DNA of 64,000 nucleotides. It comes from Streptomyces tendae (lineage in GTDB: Bacteria; Actinomycetota; Actinomycetes; Streptomycetales; Streptomycetaceae). The notes beneath the pieces were generated by a model. That model was not told where the DNA came from and ran no database searches. It was given only the letters and a program-made list of their open reading frames with translations. The DNA lies in assembly GCF_014650435.1 (NCBI RefSeq), contig NZ_BMUY01000003.1, positions 682,001-746,000 on the forward strand, read 5' to 3'. How positions within the stretch are numbered: position 1 is the first letter of the stretch; each line of letters starts with the position of its first letter. Made by a program: the position numbers and the translations under genes. Shown piece after piece: positions 53,101-63,359 of the stretch.

Positions 53101-55143
53101 CCAGGTGGCGGCGAAGGCGTCCTGGACGCGCTCGCGGGCGTCGTCGCCGAGGTAGTCGGCGCCGCCGGCCGGGGCCTTGGGCATGCGCAGGCCGAAGTCG
53201 TAGATCCAGGCCGTGGTGCGGTCCGCGCAGCGCAGCTCGTAGGGCCGCTCGTCGGTGACCTCGACGCCGAGCCGGCTGAGCACCGGCAGCACGGCGGACA
53301 GGGAGACCGAGCCGCCCTTCTGGTAGATCTTGAAGCGCCGTTCCTCGGGCGCGGCGCCGACCGGCTCGTACAGGCTCAGCGCGAAGGTCTTCTCCTCGTC
53401 GAGCTGCTCCAGGTGGCCGAGGTCGGCGACGGCGGAGCGCGGGCCGTGGTCGGCCTTGTAGCCCTCGGGGAAGGCGGACCCGTAGTGGCGCAGCAGCTCC
53501 GCGGCGCGTTCCTCGCCGAACTCGGCGGTCAGCGCCTCGCCGAAACCGTCGGCCCAGGAGCGGGCGGCCTCGACCAGACGGGCCTCGACGCGCTCCTTGT
53601 CGGCGTCGGACAGGTGCGGCAGCTCGGTGCCCTGCGGGACCCGGACCACGAAGTGCAGCCGGGACAGGATCGACTCGGTGTTCCAGGCCGTGAAGTCGAC
53701 GCTGGTGCCGCCGAGCTCCTCCTTGAGGATGTCGATGATCCGCAGCCGGACACCGGTGGTGTAGCGGTCGCGGGGGAGGTAGACGAGGGCCGAGTAGTAG
53801 CGGCCGTACTCGTCCTGGCGCAGGTAGAGGCGCAGGCGGCGCCGCTCCTGGAGGTAGAGCACGGAGGTGACGATCGGCTCCAGCTCCTCGACGGAGGTCT
53901 GGAACATCTCGTCGCGCGGGTACGTCTCCAGGATCTGCAGCAGGTCCCGGCCGTCGTGGCTGTTGGGCGAGAACCCGGCCCGCTCCAGCACCTCCTCCAC
54001 CTTGCGCCGCACGACCGGCACCCGGCGGACGGACTCGGTGTAGGCGGCGGAGGAGAACAGGCCGAGGAAGCGCCGCTCGCCGACCACGTTGCCGTTCTCG
54101 TCGAACTTCTTGACGCCGACGTAGTCGAGGTACGAGGGACGGTGCACGGTGGCCCGGCTGTTCGCCTTGGTCAGCACCAGCAGCCGGTGCTCGCGGGCCT
54201 TGGCCCGGGCGTCGGCGGGCAGCCGCTCGAAGGAGGGGCTGACGGGGTGGCTCTCGTCGGCCGCGTGGTGCGGGTCGGAGCGCAGGATGCCGAGACCGGT
54301 ACCGGCGACGGCGGCGAGGGAGTCGTCCTCGCGCAGCTGGTACTCGCGGTAGCCGAGGAAGGTGAAGTGGTCGTCGGCCAGCCAGCGCAGCAGCTCGCGG
54401 GCCTCCTCCAGCTCACGCGCCGGGAGGTCCTCGGGGGTCGCCTCGGTCGACAGCTGGTCCGCGATGCGGACGGCAGCGTCCCGCATCTTGCCCCAGTCCT
54501 CGACGGTCTCGCGGACGTCGTTCAGCACGCGCAGCAGGTCGGCGGTGATCTGCTTGAGGTCGCCGCGGTCGGTCTCGCGGTCGATCTCGACGTGGATCCA
54601 GGACTCGACGTGCGCGTCGTGCGGCAGGTCGGCGGCGGGGCCGCCGGTGAGCACCTCGACGAGCTTGCCGGTGAGGTCGCGGCGCACCACGATCTGCGGG
54701 TGGACCACGACGTGGATGCCGCGGCCCTGCCGGGTCAGCTCGTTGGTCACGGAGTCGACGAGGAAGGGCATGTCGTCGGTGACCACCTCGACGACGGAGT
54801 GGCTGCACGTCCAGCCGTTCTCCTCGACCGTCGGGGTGTGCACCCGGACGTTCGCCGTGCCCTGCGGGCGGTTCTCGGCCAGCCGGTAGTGCGAGACGGC
54901 GGCCCCGAAGATGTCGACCGGGTCGCGGTCGGCGAGGTCCTCCGGGGCGGTGTGCCGGTAGTAGCGCTGGAGGAACGCGAACACGGATGCGTAGTCCGGG
55001 GCGCCGTCCGGGCCGTCCGGGGTGCCCGGAGTTCCCTCGCCCGTCGTCCCGGTCGGTAGGTGCCCCCCGACCGGGCTGTTCTCAGCTACCCGCGCAGCCC
55101 TTTCGAGCAGCTCGGCCTTGGCTTCGTCCAGCTTGGTCTGCAT
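50182..55143 (-). CDS. gdh: NAD-specific glutamate dehydrogenase, large (180-kDa class)
   Basis: From the ATG at 55143 ([20 protein letters not shown], with AGAGGA close upstream) the enzyme has 1,653 residues, equal to the S. clavuligerus-type large GDH as I recall it. A long N-terminal regulatory region (about 1-700) includes ACT-like segments ([20 protein letters not shown]). The catalytic GDH core lies in the middle: [44 protein letters not shown] and the NAD-binding part [20 protein letters not shown]. The C-terminal domain ([21 protein letters not shown]) is helical. It oxidises glutamate to 2-oxoglutarate plus ammonia with NAD, a catabolic reaction in the cytoplasm. Starts in a 520-bp upstream gap. 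Confidence 0.96.
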   Translation of the reverse strand: [1653 protein letters not shown]

Positions 55144-55663
55144 TGTCCTCTGACTCCTGTCGCGCGCCGTTGCGTGACGTAGAAGGAAGTACGGTCTCCT
55201 GCCTTCCGGCATGACGTCGGGACACGGGGTGTCCGGTCTGCTCCGACGCTATGCCGCAAGATGAGAGGAGCGGGGGCATATCAGCCAATGTCGCCGCTCC
55301 CACCGGGTGTGACTTCGCTCTCGCCGTCACCGTCCGGGGAGTGCGCGGCGCCGTACCGGGGGTCTTCGATGCCCCGTCCCGCCCGCGAGGATCAGCGACC
55401 GCCGCCCGGCCACGGATGTCGTCCGTGAGTGCCGGGCGCAGGGCAGGGGCACCAGTGCCCCCGCGAGCTATCGCGCTGATCACGCCCACAAGGCTATCGC
55501 CCTCCACGGGCTCCCCGTCATGAGCCGCATGTGTACAAAACCGGGCCCACAACTTGGACGTTCCGCACAGCTACGACGCGGCGCCGGGCACGCCCCGCAA
55601 CCGGTAACCCCTGTGGTCCCGGTACGCCCGATGCCCGGCACGCCCCGGCGCCGGACGGCGGTG
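55144..55663. other. 520-bp intergenic region upstream of glutamate dehydrogenase
   Basis: The region must hold the gdh promoter on the minus strand; it is also the downstream flank of the HAD gene on the same strand, which could read through. Open frames here (for example 55251-55523 plus, 55082-55552 minus) have no family likeness and no good ribosome-binding site. I found no convincing RNA gene, operator dyad or terminator. Confidence 0.5.
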
Positions 55664-56335
55664 TCATCCCGCCAGCCGCTCCGCCACCGCCACGGCCTCC
55701 CCGAGCGTGTCCACCACCGGCACCCCGGCCCCCTCCAGGCTGGCCCGGCTGTGCGACCCCCCGGTGTACAGCACCGCCCCCGCACCCACATGGCGCGCCG
55801 CCACCGCGTCGTCGGCGGCGTCGCCGATCACCACGGTGCGGGCGGGCTCCACCCCGGACAGCTCCAGCTGCGCGAGGTGCCGCACCATGTGCTCGGCCTT
55901 GCTGCCCCCGGACGGCCCGGTCCGCCCGTCGACGCGTATGAAGTGGGCCTCGATGCCGAAGCCCTTGACCAGGGGCACCAGCTCGTCATGGCCGTACATG
56001 CTGAGGATCGACTGGCTGCGCCCCGCCGACCGCCACTGGGCGAGCAGCTCCGTGACGCCGTCCGCGAGCGCGCACCGGCTCCGGTGCACGCTGTAGTGGC
56101 GCTGGAAGGTCGCGTCCATGACCGCCCACTCGGCGTCGGTGGGCAGCCGGCCCATCAGCCGCTCGTAGAACTTCGGCACCGGCACGCAGTACAGCGCCCG
56201 GTAACGCTCCAGTGTGATCGGCGCCAGCCCCAGCTCGGCGAACGCCGCGTTCGTCGCCCCGATGATCGCGTCGTTGTCGTGGAACAGCGTGCCGTTCCAG
56301 TCCCACACGATGTGTGCGCCCGTCTGCATCCCCAT
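55664..56335 (-). CDS. HAD-superfamily hydrolase (phosphoglycolate-phosphatase-like)
   Basis: From the ATG at 56335 the protein has 223 residues. HAD motif I is HIVWDWNGTLFHD: the nucleophile Asp is kept, but the usual second Asp (general acid) is Asn, a variant seen in a subgroup of PGP-like HADs. A helical cap follows. Motif II Ser is in SILSMYGHDELV, motif III Lys in GGSKAEHMV, and motif IV in VVIGDAADDAVAARHVGA. An upstream ATG at 56374 would add 13 residues. The substrate is unknown; the Asn variant leaves phosphatase efficiency uncertain. Confidence 0.87.
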   Translation of the reverse strand: MGMQTGAHIVWDWNGTLFHDNDAIIGATNAAFAELGLAPITLERYRALYCVPVPKFYERLMGRLPTDAEWAVMDATFQRHYSVHRSRCALADGVTELLAQWRSAGRSQSILSMYGHDELVPLVKGFGIEAHFIRVDGRTGPSGGSKAEHMVRHLAQLELSGVEPARTVVIGDAADDAVAARHVGAGAVLYTGGSHSRASLEGAGVPVVDTLGEAVAVAERLAG

Positions 56336-56393
56336 GCCCGAAAACGTACCCGCCGCCACTGACAATCGGGACACCGCGATGCGACGTGCCTGG

Positions 56394-56897
56394 TCACACC
56401 AGGTTCGGGAGCTCCTGCGTCGCGTACCAGAGCAGCTCGTGGTCCTCAGCGCCGTCCACGACGAACTGGGCGTCGTCGTCCCCGCCGTCCGCCGCCGCGA
56501 GTGCCTCGGCCGCGGCGCTCACGTCCGTCTCCGCGTCGGCGGAGTCGACGTGCACCGCGGCCGCCTTGGCCAGCGGCAGCGGCCCGGTGACCCGCACCTC
56601 GCCCAGCGCCGCCGGATCGAGACCCCGGTCGGGATCGGCCGCGGCGGCGCCGTCGGGTACGTCTGCGGCGACCACGACCCGGCGCCGTGCGGTGGCCGGG
56701 TCGGCCGCCAGCAGCCGCAGCGAGGCCAGGGCGGCCCGGTTGAGGGCGGCGTACTCCAGCTCCTCGATGTCGTCCGACAGGTACCACTCGCGCAGCGCGG
56801 GCGTGACGGCGTAGGCGACGAGCGGCCCGGTCCCCAGCTCCCCCGCCCGGTGCGCCTCGGCGAGGCCGGACAGGGTCAGGGGGACGTAGACGCGCAT
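56394..56897 (-). CDS. Conserved actinobacterial hypothetical protein (DUF6912-like)
   Basis: A 167-residue soluble protein starting MRVYVPLTLSGLAEAHRAGE. It is acidic and alanine-rich with no signal or membrane span. Recognisable stretches are AYAVTPALREWYLSDDIEELEYAALNRAALASLRLL and the ending DDAQFVVDGAEDHELLWYATQELPNLV. It is widespread beside the secA/HAD neighbourhood in actinobacteria, but I know of no function. It ends 20 bp before the HAD gene start on the same strand, so the two may be cotranscribed. Confidence 0.8.
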   Translation of the reverse strand: MRVYVPLTLSGLAEAHRAGELGTGPLVAYAVTPALREWYLSDDIEELEYAALNRAALASLRLLAADPATARRRVVVAADVPDGAAAADPDRGLDPAALGEVRVTGPLPLAKAAAVHVDSADAETDVSAAAEALAAADGGDDDAQFVVDGAEDHELLWYATQELPNLV

Positions 56898-57215
56898 GAG
56901 TCTGCCGCTTTCGTGGTCGGGGACGCCGCCGGAGCGCTCGGATGCCCGGCGGGAGAGCCTTCAGGATACGTGCGGGTGTCCCCTTTCGGGTCCCCACCCA
57001 AGGCGTCCGACACGTCCACCCCGGTCCCCGAATTCACCCTCCCCACCCCGCAGTCCGGGCCTCCCCGCTCCCTCGAATCACTCTGATAGGTGAACCTCCC
57101 GACCCCCTCGCCCCGACCCCCCGCGTCCTTGCCGTGCCACCCCTCCACCCCGTACAAGATCACCGACCGCGAAGTTACCGCCCGGTATCAACCGGGCCGC
57201 CGAACGGGGACCCCC
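56898..57215. other. Divergent intergenic region before the Rv3235-family gene
   Basis: This 318-bp stretch separates two divergent genes and should contain both promoters. It includes Pro-rich-looking frames (for example from 57090) in phase with the downstream gene, but the ATG at 57216 gives the more sensible start. I see no strong dyad, terminator or RNA gene. Confidence 0.45.
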
Positions 57216-58085
57216 ATGCGCAAGGTCATGACCCGAACCCAGCCCCGCCCCACCGCCCTCGCCTCCCCGCCCACCCCACCGCCGCCCTACGGCCCGCGAG
57301 CCACACCGCCCCACGCCGGCACGGACGCCCTGCCCTCCTACGCCCGGGCGGCCACACCGTCGTACGACGCGGGGGCCGCGCCCTTCTACGCTCCGGGAGC
57401 CACGGTGTCGGACGGCCCGGGGGCGTCAGGGGCCTACGCCCCGGGAACCGCGCCGTCGTACAGCCCGGCGGCCTCACCGTCGTACGGCCCGGGGGCGACG
57501 GTGTCCGGTGAACCCGGCGGGGCCCCGCCCCGGGCGAGCGGCGGTGCGCCGCCCCGCAGGCCGGGGGAGCGTGCGGGGCGGGCCGCGGCGTCCGGCGGGC
57601 GGCCGCCGGGGGCTCCCGGCCGCTCCCAGCGCTCACGTACGCGACCGGCGGACACCCGCCCGCCCACGGCGGGACCGGGCCGGGCCACCCGGCCCTCCAC
57701 GGCGCCTGTAGTCCCCGCTCAGACGCCTCGCCGGCCCGTCCCGCAGCTGCGCCCCACCGACCACTTCGCCGAGCTCCTGCTAGGCGTCCTCAGCGGTCGG
57801 CGCCCCGTCCACTCGATGCTCCGGCACACCGTCGGCCGCGCCTACGACGACCTGGCACACCTCGCCGAACGCGGCCCGCTGCGCACCCGCGGCACCCTGC
57901 CCGTCGTCCGCGACATCGGCTACTTCGAGCCCCGGCCGGGCGCCCTGGAGGTCTTCGCGCGCATCGGCGCGGGCGACCGGCTGCGTGCGATGGCGTTCCG
58001 CCTGGAGCAGGGCCGGGACCTGCGCTGGCGCTGCACGGCGGTGGAAGTGGGCGGCCCCCGACGGACGCGCGCGGACGACGACTGA
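57216..58085 (+). CDS. Rv3235-family protein with disordered N-terminus
   Basis: From the ATG at 57216 it has 289 residues. About 170 N-terminal residues are low complexity (Pro/Gly/Ala/Tyr, with YxPGA-like repeats such as FYAPGATVSDGPGASGAY). The C-terminal 115 residues form the conserved domain: LRPTDHFAELLLGVLSGRRP, LRHTVGRAYDDLAHLAERG, and WRCTAVEVGG. Rv3235-type genes lie next to secA in mycobacteria as well, and here the gene converges on secA. A role linked to Sec secretion is guilt by association only. The frame extends upstream to 57090. Confidence 0.8.
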   Translation: MRKVMTRTQPRPTALASPPTPPPPYGPRATPPHAGTDALPSYARAATPSYDAGAAPFYAPGATVSDGPGASGAYAPGTAPSYSPAASPSYGPGATVSGEPGGAPPRASGGAPPRRPGERAGRAAASGGRPPGAPGRSQRSRTRPADTRPPTAGPGRATRPSTAPVVPAQTPRRPVPQLRPTDHFAELLLGVLSGRRPVHSMLRHTVGRAYDDLAHLAERGPLRTRGTLPVVRDIGYFEPRPGALEVFARIGAGDRLRAMAFRLEQGRDLRWRCTAVEVGGPRRTRADDD

Positions 58086-58106
58086 CCGTCCGTCCGGGCC
58101 GGCCAG

Positions 58107-58160
58107 CCGGAACGCGGCCTGCCGGAACACGGCCTGCCGGGATGCGGCTTCCGGAACAGG
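58107..58160. repeat. 15-bp tandem repeat
   Basis: Units CCGGAACGCGGCCTG (58107-58121), CCGGAACACGGCCTG (58122-58136), then CCGGGATGCGGCTT and CCGGAACAGG. About 3.6 copies lie just after the Rv3235-family stop and before the terminator. Confidence 0.75.
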
Positions 58161-58162
58161 CC

Positions 58163-58195
58163 GAAGGGCCGGTCACCCGAGGCGACCGGCCCTTC
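58163..58195. terminator. Bidirectional terminator between the Rv3235-family gene and secA
   Basis: GAAGGGCCGGTC (58163-58174) pairs perfectly with GACCGGCCCTTC (58184-58195) across a nine-base loop. It sits between convergent genes, about 30 bp beyond the secA stop. Confidence 0.8.
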
Positions 58196-58227
58196 CCACC
58201 GCTGCGGCGCCCGAGGGCACCGCGCCG

Positions 58228-61071
<2,844 letters not shown>

Positions 61072-61350
61072 GGGGGTTGGTCTCCTTGCCGGTCGGGCCT
61101 GGGACGGTCGGTTTCCTGTGACGGATCGGGCAACGGCCATCGTATGCGAGGACCCCGGCGCGCCGGGAGGCCTGCCGTAACGGGGACCGTCCACTCCTTC
61201 CATCCAGCATCCCTGTCTGCTGTCACCCCTTTCAACGTCCGGGCCCCGCGGATGGTGCCGCACGTTCCGGCGAATCCCACGCGGGGTGACGGGATCTTCG
61301 CGGACGGTAAAACATTGGCAGCGCCACCGGGCTCCGAGCAGAATCGGCCG

Positions 61351-61920
61351 ATGGAACCCGTCACTCTGACCACCGACCGCCTCGTCCTGCGCACGGTCGG
61401 CCCCCAGGACACCGACGCCGTGTACGTCGCCTGCCAGGATCCCGAAATCCAGCGCTGGACGACGATCCCCTCCCCCTACCTCCCGGAGCACGCGCGGGGA
61501 TTCACGGAGCAGATGGTCCCCGAGGGCTGGGCGAACGACTCGATGTTCACCTTCGGCCTCTTCCTACCCGCCGGGGACCTGGTGGGCATGCTCGGCGTCA
61601 CGATGATCTCCCTGGGCGTCGGCGAGATCGGGTTCTGGGGAACCAAGGAGCACCGCGGCCGGGGTTACGTCACCGAGGCCGCCGTCACCGTCTCCCGCTG
61701 GGCCTTCACCGAGCGCGCCCTCGACCGCGTGGAATGGCGCGCCGAGGTCGGCAACACGGCCTCCCGCGCGGTGGCCCAACGCGCGGGCTACACCATGGAG
61801 GGCACGTTGCGCTCCGCGATCAACAACAAGGGCGTACGCCGCGACTCCTGGATCGGCTCCCTCCTGCCCTCAGACCTCTCCCTTCCATCAACGTCCCCGT
61901 ACCTGCCCGCCCAGGCCTGA
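61351..61920 (+). CDS. GNAT-family N-acetyltransferase (RimJ/RimL-like)
   Basis: A 189-residue acetyltransferase: [20 protein letters not shown] at the start, then the acetyl-CoA-binding core [29 protein letters not shown], and [28 protein letters not shown] at the end. RimJ/RimL proteins acetylate protein N-termini or small amines; the substrate here is unknown. It is divergent from secA with about 280 bp between them. The dispersed hairpin element lies 25-95 bp past its stop. Confidence 0.9.
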   Translation: MEPVTLTTDRLVLRTVGPQDTDAVYVACQDPEIQRWTTIPSPYLPEHARGFTEQMVPEGWANDSMFTFGLFLPAGDLVGMLGVTMISLGVGEIGFWGTKEHRGRGYVTEAAVTVSRWAFTERALDRVEWRAEVGNTASRAVAQRAGYTMEGTLRSAINNKGVRRDSWIGSLLPSDLSLPSTSPYLPAQA

Positions 61921-61942
61921 CCGCGAGCAGCCGCGCCGCCGT

Positions 61943-62018
61943 CCCGCTAGCTGCGGGCAGTCGTGCCGCTGGGGCGGCACGGGGGGGCGCAGCGGCACCC
62001 CGCAACGCCGGGTTGCGG
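61943..62018. repeat. Dispersed three-hairpin intergenic element, copy 2
   Basis: Three consecutive perfect hairpins: CCCGC-TAGCT-GCGGG (61943-61957), GTGCCGC-TGGG-GCGGCAC (61963-61980) and CCGCAAC-GCCGG-GTTGCGG (62000-62018). The 30 bases from 61951 are identical to copy 1. It lies just downstream of the GNAT gene and before the next gene on the same strand. Confidence 0.88.
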
Positions 62019-62144
62019 CCCCGCCCCCGCCCGCACCCACGCCGGGCGCCACCCGAGCCCCGGCCCACCGCACCCCGCACCCCACCCCACAACAACCCCG
62101 CACCCCACCCCCACTGTCAGACCCACCCCCTATCGTGCGGACGT

Positions 62145-63320
62145 ATGACGACCCTCCCGCCCCCCGCCACGGAACTGTCCGCAGACGAGGCCCGCCGCCT
62201 CGCCCTCCGCGCGCAGGGCTTCCTCGGCGCCCCCGACCGCCGCGCAGGCGTCCGCGGCGTCCTCCGTCACCTGGGCGCGGTGCAGCTCGACACCATCTCG
62301 GTCCTCGCCCGCTCCCACGAACTCGTCCCGTACGCCCGCCTGGGCGCGGTCGGCCGCCGGACCGTGGACGACGCGTACTGGACGGACACCCACGCCTTCG
62401 AGTACTGGTCCCACGCCGCCTGCATCCTCCCCATCGAGGAGTGGCCCCACTTCGCCTTCCGCCGCCGCGCGTACCGCAACCGCCCGCACTGGAACCACCA
62501 CCTCCCCGACGGCGACTACGACCGCGTCGTCAAGCAGCTCCGCACCGAGGGCCCCCTCACCGCGACGGACCTGGGCGGCGCGAAGAAGACCAGCGAGTGG
62601 TGGGACTGGTCGGGCACGAAGGTCGCCGTCGAGCGCGCGCTCATGTACGGCGAGGTGGTGTGCGTGGAGCGCCGCGGCTGGAAGCGGGTGTACGACCTGG
62701 CCGAGCGCGCGGTCCCGGCCGCCCTGCTCCACGACGACCTGGACGACACCGAGTGCCTGCGCCGCCTGGTCCGGCTGGCCGGGCAGTCCCTGGGCGTCGG
62801 GACGCGCGCGGACATCGCGGACTACCACCGTCTCAAGGCCGAGCAGGTCGACGCCGTGATCGGCGACTCGGGCCTGGTGCCGGTCACGGTGCAGGGCTGG
62901 GGCCGGCCGGCCTGGGCGGACCCGGCGGCCCTGGAGACTCCCCCGCGCGGCCGTCACCGCACGACGCTGCTCTCACCCTTCGACTCCCTCATCTGGGAGC
63001 GGGCGCGCACGGAGCGGATCTTCGGCTTCACCCACCGCCTGGAGGCCTACGTGCCCAAGCAGAAGCGGGTGCACGGCTACTTCGCGATGCCGGTCCTGGC
63101 CGGCGGCCGGCTCGTCGGGCGGGTGGACCCGGCCCGCGAGGGGCGCACCCTGGTCGTCAAGCAGGTCACGCTGGCCGGCCGGAAGGCGGCCCCGGCGGTG
63201 GCCCAGGCCCTGGTCGAGGCGGCGAGCTGGGTGGACTGCACGGATGTACGGGTGGAGCGGGTCGAGGCCCCGGAGCTGCGCGAGCCCCTCACCCGCGAGC
63301 TGGCCCGGCTGCTGGCCTGA
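62145..63320 (+). CDS. Winged-helix DNA glycosylase-like protein (HTH_42; AlkX/YcaQ type)
   Basis: A 391-residue member of the HTH_42 superfamily, from an ATG at 62145. Motif GAVQLDTISVLARSHELV gives Gln47-Leu48-Asp49, the Q-x-D signature of the YcaQ/AlkX branch (AlkZ has Q-x-Q). Members remove bulky alkylated or cross-linked bases. Other family blocks are FEYWSHAACILPIEEWPHF, GPLTATDLGGAKKTSEWWDW, and LLSPFDSLIWERARTERIFGF. The C-terminal part is complete. Interstrand cross-link unhooking is the best-known activity of this branch; substrate here is inferred from the motif only. Confidence 0.88.
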   Translation: MTTLPPPATELSADEARRLALRAQGFLGAPDRRAGVRGVLRHLGAVQLDTISVLARSHELVPYARLGAVGRRTVDDAYWTDTHAFEYWSHAACILPIEEWPHFAFRRRAYRNRPHWNHHLPDGDYDRVVKQLRTEGPLTATDLGGAKKTSEWWDWSGTKVAVERALMYGEVVCVERRGWKRVYDLAERAVPAALLHDDLDDTECLRRLVRLAGQSLGVGTRADIADYHRLKAEQVDAVIGDSGLVPVTVQGWGRPAWADPAALETPPRGRHRTTLLSPFDSLIWERARTERIFGFTHRLEAYVPKQKRVHGYFAMPVLAGGRLVGRVDPAREGRTLVVKQVTLAGRKAAPAVAQALVEAASWVDCTDVRVERVEAPELREPLTRELARLLA

Positions 63321-63359
63321 CCGGGAACCGGTTCGTCACCGGCGCGGCGGCGCGGCGGC

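Noticed and set aside
55251..55523. 90-codon frame in the gap upstream of glutamate dehydrogenase
   Set aside because: No ribosome-binding site, no recognisable domain, and composition unlike neighbouring genes.
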